Shown: positions 1 to 7,460 of the stretch, piece by piece | Numbering within the stretch: position 1 is the first letter of the stretch | How the letters are laid out: every line of letters begins with the position of its first letter | From: Raineyella sp044508675 | GTDB lineage: Bacteria > Actinomycetota > Actinomycetes > Propionibacteriales > Propionibacteriaceae | NCBI GenBank assembly: GCA_044508675.1 | Contig: JBIQHF010000034.1 | Span: forward strand, 1 to 10,667 | Direction of reading: 5' to 3' | DNA length: 10,667 nucleotides | Position numbers and translations under genes: made by a program | Notes under the pieces: model-generated | What the model was told of the DNA's origin: nothing | The model's database searches: none | What the model saw: the letters and a program-made list of their open reading frames with translations, nothing else

Positions 1-1
1 A

Positions 2-82
2 GCCGGAACGAAGGTCGATCGGCGCATCCTGACCGGAGTCCGGGGCCTGGACCGTCTCCCGGCGAGTCTCCTGGAGGATTGA
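2..82 (+). CDS. possible 3' end of an unidentified gene (partial)
   Basis: An open frame enters from the left edge and stops at TGA 80-82, giving a 26-residue C-terminus that ends LPASLLED. Its codon positions show about 81, 50 and 77 percent G+C for first, second and third bases, a pattern expected of real coding sequence in a high-GC genome. It would converge on the DoxX-type gene with an 11-bp gap. The fragment is too short to name. The same triplets are also open on the minus strand, and a minus-strand ATG at 27-25 could instead begin a gene that leaves the window to the left, so the strand is not certain. Confidence 0.33.
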   Translation, partial: AGTKVDRRILTGVRGLDRLPASLLED

Positions 83-93
83 GGACGCGGGGC

Positions 94-1185
94 TCAGATC
101 ACGTCGTTCTCGTACCTCTGCGCTGTGCGCACCAACCGGCCCTTGCGAATCGCCGCGTCGACCCCCCAGCTGCCACCGCCCACGAGCAGGAAGAACACCC
201 CGATCACGGCGAGGAGCAACTCGGTCTCACCGAGGAACCCCACCCGACCGGCCTCGAACAGCGGCCGCCACCAGTACACGAACACCAGGGCCCCCACACC
301 GATCAGCGTGGTGCCCACCCCGGCGATCCGTACGCCGAACCCGAAGACCAATCCCACCGCGATGAGTACCGAGCCGGACGCCGTGGCCCACGCCAGGATC
401 TCCGGATAGGGCAGCGCGGTCTGGCCGAACGCGGCGATGGTGGCGGGCATGTCCAGCAGCTGCTGGGCCCCGTGGACCCCGACCACCGCTGCGACCACCA
501 GGCGCAGCAGGAACAGTCCCAGGGCCGCCGGGAACCGGTCGGTCGTACGAGACAGCTTGGTCGACGGCGGGTCGGGAACGACCGTCGCGGTCGGTTGCGG
601 CCGGCGCTTGCCGAGGGCGCGGTCACGTGCCTCGCGTTCGGCACGCCGCTCCGCCTCGGGGTCGAGCTCCGGAACCTCTTCGGGAACCGGTGCTGCGGGG
701 CGCTCGGCCAGGACCGGGGTGGGCGGGGACACCACCATCGTCGGTTGCGAGTCCTGTCGGGACGGGGGACGGGTCAGGACCCTGGTCGGCGGCTCGACCA
801 CCGGAGGCTCGGGCTCGGGCTGAGCCTTGGTCTTGGCCTCGGTCGTGGGCTCAGGGTGAGCCTTGGCCTCAGCCTCGGTCGTGGCCTCAGGCTCGGGCTC
901 AGGCACACCCGCGGCCTTGGTACCCCCCCTGAAAGGAGGCGCAGGGTTCTCGACCGGTCGCGTGGGCGTCACCTCGGAGCGGGGGTCGGATCCGGCAGGG
1001 TCCTCGACCGGCACCTCGTGCCATCCCTCGGTGTCCTCGGCCATGGACTCCTGGTACCGGCGCAGGTCGGCCCGAGACGGCCTGCGCACCGTGGGCTCGG
1101 TCGCGTCACCGCCGGCACCGGGGCCCTCGGGACGGTCGACGTCCTGTGCGTCGCTGGGGGCGTCGTCGGTGTCACGGGGACTCAC
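94..1185 (-). CDS. DoxX-family membrane protein with long disordered N-terminal region
   Basis: The 363-residue product has two parts. Residues 1-215 are hydrophilic, low in complexity and rich in Pro, Glu, Ala and Thr, and include a 12-residue repeat near 99-122 and a charged stretch of Glu, Arg and Ala near 176-195. Residues 219-340 carry four hydrophobic segments (about 219-240, 264-283, 286-304, 320-336), and the first contains RLVVAAVVGVHGAQQL, typical of DoxX/DoxD-like proteins. That domain alone matches the usual DoxX length of roughly 130-150 residues, so the N-terminus is an addition, probably cytoplasmic. DoxX-like proteins are often linked to redox or thiol stress, but the substrate here is unknown. 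The start is GTG at 1185, 8 nt after AAGGA. An ATG at 1192 lies in another frame that stops after six codons. The gene follows holB on the same strand after 123 bp and may be read from its own promoter. Confidence 0.8.
   Translation of the reverse strand: MSPRDTDDAPSDAQDVDRPEGPGAGGDATEPTVRRPSRADLRRYQESMAEDTEGWHEVPVEDPAGSDPRSEVTPTRPVENPAPPFRGGTKAAGVPEPEPEATTEAEAKAHPEPTTEAKTKAQPEPEPPVVEPPTRVLTRPPSRQDSQPTMVVSPPTPVLAERPAAPVPEEVPELDPEAERRAEREARDRALGKRRPQPTATVVPDPPSTKLSRTTDRFPAALGLFLLRLVVAAVVGVHGAQQLLDMPATIAAFGQTALPYPEILAWATASGSVLIAVGLVFGFGVRIAGVGTTLIGVGALVFVYWWRPLFEAGRVGFLGETELLLAVIGVFFLLVGGGSWGVDAAIRKGRLVRTAQRYENDVI
821..892. repeat. 36-bp tandem repeat, two copies
   Basis: Copies at 821-856 and 857-892 agree at 31 of 36 positions by eye. 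The unit is 12 codons, so the repeat keeps frame and encodes PEATTEAEAKAH and PEPTTEAKTKAQ in the disordered N-terminus of the DoxX-type protein. Further degenerate Pro-Glu dipeptides flank it. Such a repeat can gain or lose copies by slippage without a frameshift. Confidence 0.85.
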
Positions 1186-1193
1186 GGTTCATG

Positions 1194-1198
1194 TCCTT
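1194..1198 (-). promoter_or_regulatory. ribosome binding site of the DoxX-type gene
   Basis: AAGGA on the minus strand lies 8 nt before the GTG at 1185. This spacing supports the GTG over the nearer ATG at 1192, which opens a frame of only six codons (1192-1172) that overlaps the GTG. Confidence 0.6.
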
Positions 1199-1216
1199 AG
1201 GGTCGGGTACCAGAAC

Positions 1217-1234
1217 GGCGGGGAACTACCCGCC
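1217..1234 (-). terminator. possible hairpin terminator or leader hairpin after holB
   Basis: GGCGGG (1217-1222) and CCCGCC (1229-1234) form a perfect 6-bp stem with a 6-nt loop in the 123-bp gap between holB and the DoxX-type gene. No T-tract follows on the minus strand, so it may be a weak terminator or a hairpin in the DoxX-gene leader. A second imperfect dyad, GTTGCCGG (1239-1246) with CCGGTAAC (1262-1269), stands next to it. No tRNA and no clear promoter were seen in this gap. Confidence 0.3.
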
Positions 1235-1308
1235 CATTGTTGCCGGTCCCGGGCCACCGTCCCGGTAACGGCGCGCGGGTGTCGGCGCTGGCCGCCCTCC
1301 GGATCGCC

Positions 1309-2502
1309 TCAGTCCAGCGGCTCGTCGGCTCCGAGGCTCACCATCATCGCCTCGACGGCCAGCAGCGGGGCGACGTTTCCCGCCAACGCCTCCCGACAGG
1401 TGAGAATCGCATCGATCCGGGCGATCGTACGATCCGGGGTGGCACGGGCCGCCTGCTCCTCGACCTGGCCGGCCAGCTCGATGTTGACCAGGTCGGCGCC
1501 GGTCTGCAACTGGACGCTCAGGACATCGCGGTACCAGGTGGTCAGCTCGGTGAGGGCCCGGTCGATCGCGTCTCGCTGCAGGCGCTTGAAGCGCAGCTTC
1601 TGCTCCTCCTCGAGCTCCTTCGTCGCGGCCGCGGTGTTGCGCGGCCGGGTCCCCTTGGTTCCCATGCCGAGGGCCTGGTTGAGTTCGGCTCGCTCCCGGG
1701 CCTCGACCTCGGTGGTCTGGGCGGTCGCCTCCTCCGCAGCGGCGTCGACCAGCATCGCTGCTGCCCGCAGGCAGGCCGCCACATCGGTGAGGTGCCCGGG
1801 GACCTGGAGCACGGCCGCCCGGCGGCGGCGCGCCGCCTCGTCGCGGGCCAGGTGGCGGGCCCGGCCGATGTGGCCCTGGGCGGCCCGGGCCGCGGCCTCG
1901 GCCGCTTCGGCAGGGATACCGTCGCGGCGGACCAGGAGTGCCGCCACGTCCGCCACCGGCGGCGTGGTCAGCGTCAGGCCTCGGGAGCGGGACCGGATGG
2001 TCGGGAGCACGTCATCGGGGGTCGGTGCGCACAGCAGCCAGACGGTGGCAGGGGCGGGCTCCTCGATGCTCTTCAACAGGGCATTGGCGCCCCGCTCGGT
2101 GATCCGGTCGGCGTCCTCCACCACCATCACCTGCCACCGCCCCACGGTGGGCGACATATAGGAGCGCCGGGCGTAGTCGCGGACCTGCTGGACACCGATA
2201 CTGAGCTGCTCGGTGTTGATCAGGGTCACGTCCGGGTGGGAGCCGGCCAGCGCCGTACCACACGCACGGCAGCGCCCGCACCCACCCTCGGCGCACTGCA
2301 GCGCCGCGGCGAAGGCACGGGCAGCGTTCGACCGGCCCGATCCCGGCGGACCGGTGATCAGCCAGGCGTGGGCCATGGCGTGGGCGTCACCGACGATCGC
2401 ACGGCGCAGCACCTCGACCGCCACGCCCTGTCCGACGAGCTCGGCCCACACCCCGCTGTCCGCAGCCGGGGTCATCGTGGGGGAGGGAGGGATCGACGTC
2501 AC
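1309..2502 (-). CDS. holB: DNA polymerase III subunit delta prime
   Basis: This 397-residue AAA+ protein is the delta prime subunit of the clamp loader, which opens and places the sliding clamp on primed DNA. The P-loop region is GPPGSGRS (51-58), with Arg where ATP-binding relatives have Lys, as expected for the non-hydrolysing delta prime subunit. Four cysteines (70, 75, 78, 81) form the zinc module. VMVVEDAD (125-132) is the Walker B region, and the sequence ANALLKSIEEP (139-149) is highly typical. The usual SRC motif reads SRS (171-173), keeping the arginine finger but not the Cys. A charged stretch with coiled-coil character lies near 270-320. The GTG start overlaps the tmk stop in the sequence GTGA (2499-2502), so translation is probably coupled. 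No good Shine-Dalgarno is visible. An in-frame ATG at 2475 is an alternative start. Confidence 0.93.
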   Translation of the reverse strand: MTSIPPSPTMTPAADSGVWAELVGQGVAVEVLRRAIVGDAHAMAHAWLITGPPGSGRSNAARAFAAALQCAEGGCGRCRACGTALAGSHPDVTLINTEQLSIGVQQVRDYARRSYMSPTVGRWQVMVVEDADRITERGANALLKSIEEPAPATVWLLCAPTPDDVLPTIRSRSRGLTLTTPPVADVAALLVRRDGIPAEAAEAAARAAQGHIGRARHLARDEAARRRRAAVLQVPGHLTDVAACLRAAAMLVDAAAEEATAQTTEVEARERAELNQALGMGTKGTRPRNTAAATKELEEEQKLRFKRLQRDAIDRALTELTTWYRDVLSVQLQTGADLVNIELAGQVEEQAARATPDRTIARIDAILTCREALAGNVAPLLAVEAMMVSLGADEPLD

Positions 2503-3152
2503 GGTGCCAGTCTGCCCGAGGCCCCAGACGCTCCTGCCGTGATTCGGGCGCTCACCTCGGCGAACACCCTGGCGGAATTCGTCTCCATCTCGTCACGGGC
2601 CCGCAACACCAGGTAGCGCTCCGGGTCGGCCTCGGCCAGCTCGAGGAAGCCCCGGCGCACCCGGCGGTGGAAGTCCTCCCCCGCACCCTCGAGCCGGTCC
2701 TTCTCCACCATCTGCCCCACAGCCAGGGCCGGGTCCAGGTCCAGCAGCACGGTCAGGTCGGGGCGCAGACCGCGGGTCGCCCACGCGGCCAACGCTGCGA
2801 CCTCGTCCGGGTCGAGCACCCGCCCGGCCCCCTGGTAGGCCAGCATCGAGTCGATGTAGCGATCGCAGACCACCATCGCCCCCCGTTCCAACGCCGGGCG
2901 GACCACCTCGGCCAGGTGCTGAGCCTTGTCCGCGGCGTACAGCAGCGCCTCGGCGCGCGGGTCCAGGTCGCCGGTCGCCGGGTCCAGCAGCAGTTGGCGG
3001 ATCACCGCACCGGCCCGGCTGTCGCCCGGTTCGCGGGTCAGGACCACCTCATGGCCACCGGCCCGCAGCTTCTCGGCGAGCAGCGCCTGCTGAGTGGTCT
3101 TGCCGACCCCGTCGCCGCCCTCGAAGACGATGAACAGCCCGTACTCACTCAT
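2499..3152 (-). CDS. tmk: thymidylate kinase (dTMP kinase)
   Basis: The enzyme phosphorylates dTMP to dTDP, an essential step to dTTP. From ATG 3152 the product has 217 residues, close to the usual 200-215. It shows the P-loop GGDGVGKT (12-19), TREPG (39-43), DRY (97-99) within the dTMP-binding segment CDRYIDSMLAYQG, and the LID region starting KDRLEG (151-156). The P-loop lacks the Arg of type I enzymes and the LID is basic, which fits the bacterial type II class. The ATG at 3152 is preferred because the protein then begins just before the beta strand GLFIVFEGGDG. An upstream extension in frame would only be Arg/Pro-rich. The start overlaps the CYTH-CHAD stop by 8 nt and GGAG lies close upstream. 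The stop overlaps the holB start by 4 nt. The C-terminal tail (about 205-217) is Gly/Ala/Ser-rich and probably flexible. Confidence 0.95.
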   Translation of the reverse strand: MSEYGLFIVFEGGDGVGKTTQQALLAEKLRAGGHEVVLTREPGDSRAGAVIRQLLLDPATGDLDPRAEALLYAADKAQHLAEVVRPALERGAMVVCDRYIDSMLAYQGAGRVLDPDEVAALAAWATRGLRPDLTVLLDLDPALAVGQMVEKDRLEGAGEDFHRRVRRGFLELAEADPERYLVLRARDEMETNSARVFAEVSARITAGASGASGRLAP

Positions 3153-4623
3153 CGGCTCCGGAATCCCCGCCTGTCGGCCCCGCCTGCCCACCGGTCGGGG
3201 ACCCGACCTCGGCCGGCGGCACACCGAGCCGGTCGAGCAGGTCGAGCACCGCGCGGTGCAGCTTGCGGCTGTCCTTGGGCCAGTGCTCGGTGAACTCCGA
3301 GCGCGCCTCCACCTGGGTATCGGACAGCCCGGCGTAGCGCCGACCGATCCCGAAGGCCTCCTCCGGGCTCGAGTCGGCCAGGGAAGCGCGCAGCGCCTCC
3401 AATTCCTCGTTGTCGCACCCGACCAGCCCGTCGTACAGGTCGCTGGCGCGCCGGCGCAGCTTCTTGGCCTGCTTCGGTGCCAGCAGGGCCGCCAGCTCGG
3501 CGGTCACGACAAGACGCTCGGCAGCCCCCGCGGCGACCTTCCAACCGGAGTCATCGAGGGTGTGCGGGGCATTCCGGCCGGCCTCCAGCATCGCGTCGGC
3601 GGCGTCGGCGACCATGGCACCGATCTCCTCGCGCGCCGGCCGGAGACCGACCCCGTCGGCCAGAGTGGGCGTACGCAACTGGGCGATCCGCTCGTAGACG
3701 CCCAGGTAGCGGTCCCCCTCCAGGACGGCCTGCTGGTCGGCGCCGAAGGTCCCGTCGAGCTCATCGGCCGCCCAGCGCAGCTCGTTGACGAGCTCCTCGA
3801 CCTGTCCGTCCGGTAGCACCGGCGCGACCACTGGCACCTCGTCGGCGAACCGCCGCAGGGCCCGCACCAGCGGCTGCACCTTGCGCGTACGGCCGGATCG
3901 TACGTCGAGGTCGGCGAGCAGCACATCGCGAGCGCCCTGGTGGGCAAAGTGGCTGACGATCTCCGCCATCGACGCGTCGGTGTCCACGGCATCGGCGGCG
4001 CTCGTCAGGTCGAACCCGACCGGGGCATCCCCGTCACTGACCTTGGCGAGGATGCTGAGACGCGCCGGCAATGGCAGGTGGTGGTCGACGCGCAGACCCT
4101 CGGCCCCGCGGAGCACCTGGTCGAGCCAGTCCACCTGGGCCCCGGACATGCTGCCGGTGTCGACGCTGACCTCGCGGTACTGGGTGAGGACCTGGCCCTC
4201 GCGACGGACCGTGCAGCGGTCGTCGACCACCGAGCCCAGCGCCTGGCGATCGGTCGTCCGGATCACGTACGTGACCCGGGCCCGGTGCTGGGTACCGACC
4301 GGCGCCAGTGGTGCGTGGCGCAGCAGCGGTGTCAGCAGGGTGCGGATCCCCTCGGGCACCTCCCCGGACGTCATCGCTTCGACGTGCTCGGCCGGCAGCT
4401 GGGGCGCCCAGCCCGGTGCTGTCAGGCTCCAGGCACCCTCGCCGTCCATCGTGCGATGGGCCAGCACGATGCCGGCCCGCAGCAGGCGACGGTCGGCGGT
4501 GTCCAGGACGGTGAGGTCGCACAGCGCTGGCCTGGTGCTGACCATGGCAGGGTTGCCGAGGTCGAGGTCGGGGTTGGCGAAGCGGGGCGCGGCAGCCAAG
4601 TCGCGCATCTCGTAGCGGCGCAC
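3145..4623 (-). CDS. degenerate CYTH-CHAD domain protein
   Basis: The product has 492 residues from GTG 4623. Residues about 2-185 look like a CYTH (triphosphate tunnel) domain: LDTADRRLLRAG (40-51) matches the strand-helix that usually reads YDT...L...G. Residues about 218-465 resemble a CHAD helical domain, with KVQPLVRALRRF (248-259) and ELRWAADEL (281-289). CYTH enzymes act on triphosphates through an N-terminal ExExK motif, and CHAD domains bind polyphosphate through conserved His and basic residues. Here the N-terminus reads RYEMR in place of ExExK. The first CHAD helix has Gln where His is usual. The later helix near WKVAAGAAERL (361-371) has lost most basic positions. Catalysis therefore seems unlikely, and a binding or structural role is inferred. 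It lies between topA and tmk, overlaps tmk by 8 nt, and is probably co-expressed with it. The C-terminus (about 470-492) is Gly-rich. Confidence 0.75.
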   Translation of the reverse strand: MRRYEMRDLAAAPRFANPDLDLGNPAMVSTRPALCDLTVLDTADRRLLRAGIVLAHRTMDGEGAWSLTAPGWAPQLPAEHVEAMTSGEVPEGIRTLLTPLLRHAPLAPVGTQHRARVTYVIRTTDRQALGSVVDDRCTVRREGQVLTQYREVSVDTGSMSGAQVDWLDQVLRGAEGLRVDHHLPLPARLSILAKVSDGDAPVGFDLTSAADAVDTDASMAEIVSHFAHQGARDVLLADLDVRSGRTRKVQPLVRALRRFADEVPVVAPVLPDGQVEELVNELRWAADELDGTFGADQQAVLEGDRYLGVYERIAQLRTPTLADGVGLRPAREEIGAMVADAADAMLEAGRNAPHTLDDSGWKVAAGAAERLVVTAELAALLAPKQAKKLRRRASDLYDGLVGCDNEELEALRASLADSSPEEAFGIGRRYAGLSDTQVEARSEFTEHWPKDSRKLHRAVLDLLDRLGVPPAEVGSPTGGQAGPTGGDSGADE

Positions 4624-4628
4624 GTTTG

Positions 4629-4635
4629 TCCCTTC
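4629..4635 (-). promoter_or_regulatory. ribosome binding site deciding the CYTH-CHAD start
   Basis: GAAGGGA on the minus strand ends 5 nt before the GTG at 4623. No comparable site precedes the GTG at 4686, whose extra 21 residues would also not resemble a CYTH N-terminus. This is why the shorter protein was chosen. Confidence 0.65.
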
Positions 4636-4642
4636 AGGCACG

Positions 4643-4666
4643 GTTCGAATCAGGAACGCTTCGAAC
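4643..4666. promoter_or_regulatory. perfect inverted repeat in the leader between topA and the CYTH-CHAD gene
   Basis: GTTCGAA (4643-4649) and TTCGAAC (4660-4666) form a perfect 7-bp dyad with a 10-bp spacer. Each arm holds the palindrome TTCGAA, so the two are also direct repeats 17 bp apart. The dyad lies 20 bp before the CYTH-CHAD start and 54 bp after topA. It could be an operator or a leader hairpin. It is not a full actinobacterial LexA site (GAAC-N4-GTTC), and no T-tract suggests a terminator. No clear sigma-70-type promoter was seen in this 96-bp gap. Confidence 0.4.
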
Positions 4667-4719
4667 AGGATCGTCCATTGTCGCACCCGCCGCCGATTCG
4701 CCTTGGACCGGTCCGGCGT

Positions 4720-7455
4720 TCAGCTCTGCGTGTCGGGCTCTGCGGCCGTCCCCGTCGCCTTCTTCACCGGAGCCTTCTTTGCCGGGGTCTTCTTCGCAGT
4801 GGTCTTCTTCGCAGTGGTCTTCTTGGCGGCTGTCTTCTTGGCAGCAGTCTTGCGCGTCGAGGGGCCCTTCGCACGCTTCTCGGCGAGCAATTCGGCAGCG
4901 CGCTCGGCGGTCAGCTCGGCGATATCGTCACCCTTGCGCAAGGTGGCGTTGGTCTGACCGTCGGTGACGTACGGTCCGAAGCGGCCGTCCTTCACCACCA
5001 TCGGCTTGCCGGACGCAGGGTCGGGGCCCAGCTCCTTCAGCGGCGGCTTCGCGGCGGCCCGGCCACGCTGTTTCGGCTGGGCGTAGATCGCCTCGGCCTC
5101 CTCCAGGGTGATCGAGAAGATCTGGTCCTCGGTGGCCAGCGACCGTGAGTCGGTCCCCTTCTTCAGGTAGGGACCGTAGCGGCCGTTCTGGGCGGTGATC
5201 TCCACCCCCTCGGCATCGATCCCGACGACGCGGGGAAGACTGAGCAGCTTCAGCGCCTCCTCCAGCGTGACGGTCTGCAGGTCCATCGACGCGAACAGGG
5301 ACGCGGTTCGCGGCTTGGCGCCCTTCGGCGCGTCCTCGGGCAGCTCCTCGGTCACGTACGGGCCGTAACGACCCGACTTGGCCAGAATCGGATGGCCGGA
5401 CCCGGGGTCCAGTCCCAAGGCCCGCTCCTCCCCCATCGGGCGGGCGAGCAGCTCGCGGGCCACTTCGACGGTGAGTTCGTCCGGGGGCAGGTCATCGGCG
5501 ACGGTCGCGCGCTTCTCGGTGGCGACCTCCTCGAGGTACGTCCCGTAGCGGCCGACGCGGACCACGATGCCGGAGTCCATGTCGCCGACCGGGAAGGTCG
5601 ACAGGGCCCGGGCATCGATGTCGCCGAGCTGGTTGACCAGCTTGTGCAGGCCGGCGTGGTCGAGGGTGTCCTCGCCGGAATCGCCGTAGTAGAAGTCGTT
5701 GAGGACCTGGAGCCGCTGGGCCTCGCCATTGGCGATCTTGTCGAGGTCCTGCTCCATCTCTGCGGTGAAGTCGTAGTCGACGAGCTTGGCGAAGTGCTCC
5801 TCGAGCAGCCGGGTCACGGCGAACGCCAGCCAGGTCGGCACCAGCGCCTGGCCCTTCTTGAACACGTAGTCCCGGCTGGTGATGGTGCGGATGATCGAGG
5901 CGTACGTCGACGGGCGCCCGATCTCCAGCTCCTCGAGCTTGGCGACCAGCGAGGGTTCGGTGTAGCGGGCCGGTGGCTTGGTCTCGTGGCCGAGCGCCTC
6001 GATGCCGAGCACGTCCACCACCTGGCCCTGGGCGAGCTGCGGGAGCCGGCGCTGGGAGTCGTCGGCCACGCCGTCGTCGACCGACTCGACGTACGCCTTG
6101 AGGAAGCCGGCAAAGGTGATGGTGCGGCCGCGGGCGGTGAAGGTGCAGTTCTCGCCGGACGAGGCCGTGGTCCCGAGGGTGATCGTGACCGATTCACCGC
6201 GGGCGTCGGTCATCTGCGAGGCGACGGTACGCATCCAGATCAGCTCGTAGAGGCGGAATTGGTCGCCGGTCAGGCCGGTCTCCCGCGGGATCCGGAAGGT
6301 CGACCCGGAGGGCCGGATCGCCTCGTGCGCCTCCTGGGCGTTCTTGACCTTCGAGCGGTACACGTTCGGCTTCGGCGGCACGTACTCGGGGCCGTACAGG
6401 TTGGTCGCCTGGGTCCGGGCGGCGGTGATCGCCTCGCTGGACAACTCGACCGAGTCCGTACGCATGTAGGTGATGAAGCCGCGCTCGTACAGCTCCTGGG
6501 CCACGGACATGGCCCGCTGCGACGTGAAGCCGAGCTTGCGACCGGCCTCTTGCTGCAGCGTGGTGGTCCGGAACGGGGCATACGGGCGACGGGTGTACGA
6601 CTTGGCCTCGACCTGGCGGACGCGCATCGCCGCGGACTCCAGCCCGGAGGCCAGGGCGCGGGCCCGGGCCTCGTCGAGGTGGACCAGCGGCTCCTTGGCG
6701 GGCTTGAGTCGGCCGTCGCTATCGAAGTTCGCGCCCTGCGCGACCCGCTGTCCGTCAACGGCGGTCAACTTGGCGGGGAACTCGCGGGGCTGGGCGTCGG
6801 CACCGGCGTCCAGGGTCGCCTCGAGGTCCCAGTAGCCGGCGGAGGTGAAGGCGATCCGCTCCCGCTCCCGGTCGACGACCAGTCGGGTGGCGACGGACTG
6901 CACGCGGCCGGCCGACAGTCGCGGCATCACCTTCTTCCACAGCACCGGGGAGACCTCGTAGCCGTAGAGGCGGTCGAGGATGCGGCGGGTCTCCTGGGCG
7001 TCGACCAGGTCGGTGTCGATCTCTCGCGGGTGGGTGACGGCGTCCTTGATGGCGCTCTCGGTGATCTCGTGGAAGACCATCCGCCGGACCGGGACCCGGG
7101 GCTTCAACTCCTGCTGCAGGTGCCACGCGATCGCCTCGCCCTCGCGGTCACCATCGGTGGCGAGGTAGACGTCCCGGGCGCCCTTGAGTGCCTCCCTGAG
7201 GTTGCGAAGCGTCGCCTTCTTGTCGGCGGCGACGACATAGAGTGGCGCGAAGTCGTGCTCGACGTCGACGCCGGTGCGGGCCCACTTCTCGCCCTTGTAC
7301 TTGGCAGGCACCTCGGCTGCGCCGGTCGGCAGGTCCCGGATGTGGCCGCGACTGGACTCGACGACATAGCCCGGCCCCAAGTAGTCCTGGATCTTGGTGG
7401 CCTTGGTCGGTGACTCGACGATCACCAGGCTGTGTCCCACGTCCTGCGTAGCCAC
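4720..7455 (-). CDS. topA: DNA topoisomerase I (type IA)
   Basis: TopA removes negative supercoils by cutting one strand through a tyrosine. From GTG 7455 the product has 911 residues. The TOPRIM domain opens with LVIVESPTKA, with Glu14, and has TDGDREGE (100-107) with the metal-binding acidic residues. SAGRVQSVATRLVV (181-194) is a family hallmark, and the catalytic Tyr330 lies in ITYMRTDS. The C-terminal part has no Cys4 zinc fingers. It has four repeats centred on GRYGTYLEE, GRYGPYVTE, GRYGPYLKK and GRFGPYVTD, as in actinobacterial enzymes, then a tail of AKKTT-like units ending about 10 residues after the last lysine pair. The basic tail probably increases DNA binding and processivity, as shown for other actinobacterial TopA. 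The start is chosen for the purine-rich GAGGG 5 nt upstream. A GTG at 7512 would add 19 residues not needed by the fold. It probably heads the operon to holB. Confidence 0.96.
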   Translation of the reverse strand: MATQDVGHSLVIVESPTKATKIQDYLGPGYVVESSRGHIRDLPTGAAEVPAKYKGEKWARTGVDVEHDFAPLYVVAADKKATLRNLREALKGARDVYLATDGDREGEAIAWHLQQELKPRVPVRRMVFHEITESAIKDAVTHPREIDTDLVDAQETRRILDRLYGYEVSPVLWKKVMPRLSAGRVQSVATRLVVDRERERIAFTSAGYWDLEATLDAGADAQPREFPAKLTAVDGQRVAQGANFDSDGRLKPAKEPLVHLDEARARALASGLESAAMRVRQVEAKSYTRRPYAPFRTTTLQQEAGRKLGFTSQRAMSVAQELYERGFITYMRTDSVELSSEAITAARTQATNLYGPEYVPPKPNVYRSKVKNAQEAHEAIRPSGSTFRIPRETGLTGDQFRLYELIWMRTVASQMTDARGESVTITLGTTASSGENCTFTARGRTITFAGFLKAYVESVDDGVADDSQRRLPQLAQGQVVDVLGIEALGHETKPPARYTEPSLVAKLEELEIGRPSTYASIIRTITSRDYVFKKGQALVPTWLAFAVTRLLEEHFAKLVDYDFTAEMEQDLDKIANGEAQRLQVLNDFYYGDSGEDTLDHAGLHKLVNQLGDIDARALSTFPVGDMDSGIVVRVGRYGTYLEEVATEKRATVADDLPPDELTVEVARELLARPMGEERALGLDPGSGHPILAKSGRYGPYVTEELPEDAPKGAKPRTASLFASMDLQTVTLEEALKLLSLPRVVGIDAEGVEITAQNGRYGPYLKKGTDSRSLATEDQIFSITLEEAEAIYAQPKQRGRAAAKPPLKELGPDPASGKPMVVKDGRFGPYVTDGQTNATLRKGDDIAELTAERAAELLAEKRAKGPSTRKTAAKKTAAKKTTAKKTTAKKTPAKKAPVKKATGTAAEPDTQS
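4787..4816. repeat. 15-bp tandem repeat in the topA tail
   Basis: GTCTTCTTCGCAGTG occurs twice exactly (4787-4801 and 4802-4816). Diverged copies continue to about 4850 and on the other side to about 4762. The unit is five codons and encodes the Lys/Ala/Thr repeats of the TopA tail on the minus strand. Confidence 0.9.
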
Positions 7456-7460
7456 GGCTT

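Noticed and set aside
79..1200. + strand open frame opposite the DoxX-type gene
   Set aside because: It is Arg/Gly/Leu-rich without motifs and mirrors the repeat region. The minus strand has a ribosome site and membrane helices.
1186..1308. Possible tRNA in the holB to DoxX gap
   Set aside because: The hairpins do not form a cloverleaf and no T-loop sequence of the GTTCRANYC type is present on either strand.
1237..2616. Long + strand open frame opposite holB and the end of tmk
   Set aside because: It crosses the junction of two well supported minus-strand genes and shows no domain, so it is a composition shadow.
3153..3224. Longer tmk start with an Arg/Pro-rich extension
   Set aside because: The extension lies inside the CYTH-CHAD coding end and would move the start away from the typical short lead before the P-loop.
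4643..4680. Possible LexA (SOS) box near TCGAAC
   Set aside because: The actinobacterial site needs GAAC-N4-GTTC. Here GAAC is followed after 4 bp by TCGT, so only one half fits.
4624..4686. Longer CYTH-CHAD protein starting at GTG 4686
   Set aside because: There is no ribosome site before it, and the extra residues do not look like a CYTH N-terminus. GTG 4623 has a good site.
5392..7413. Long open frame of 673 codons on the + strand opposite topA
   Set aside because: It lies fully antisense to a certain topA, its product is Gly/Val/Leu/Arg-rich without recognisable motifs, and such shadows are normal where third positions are G/C-rich.
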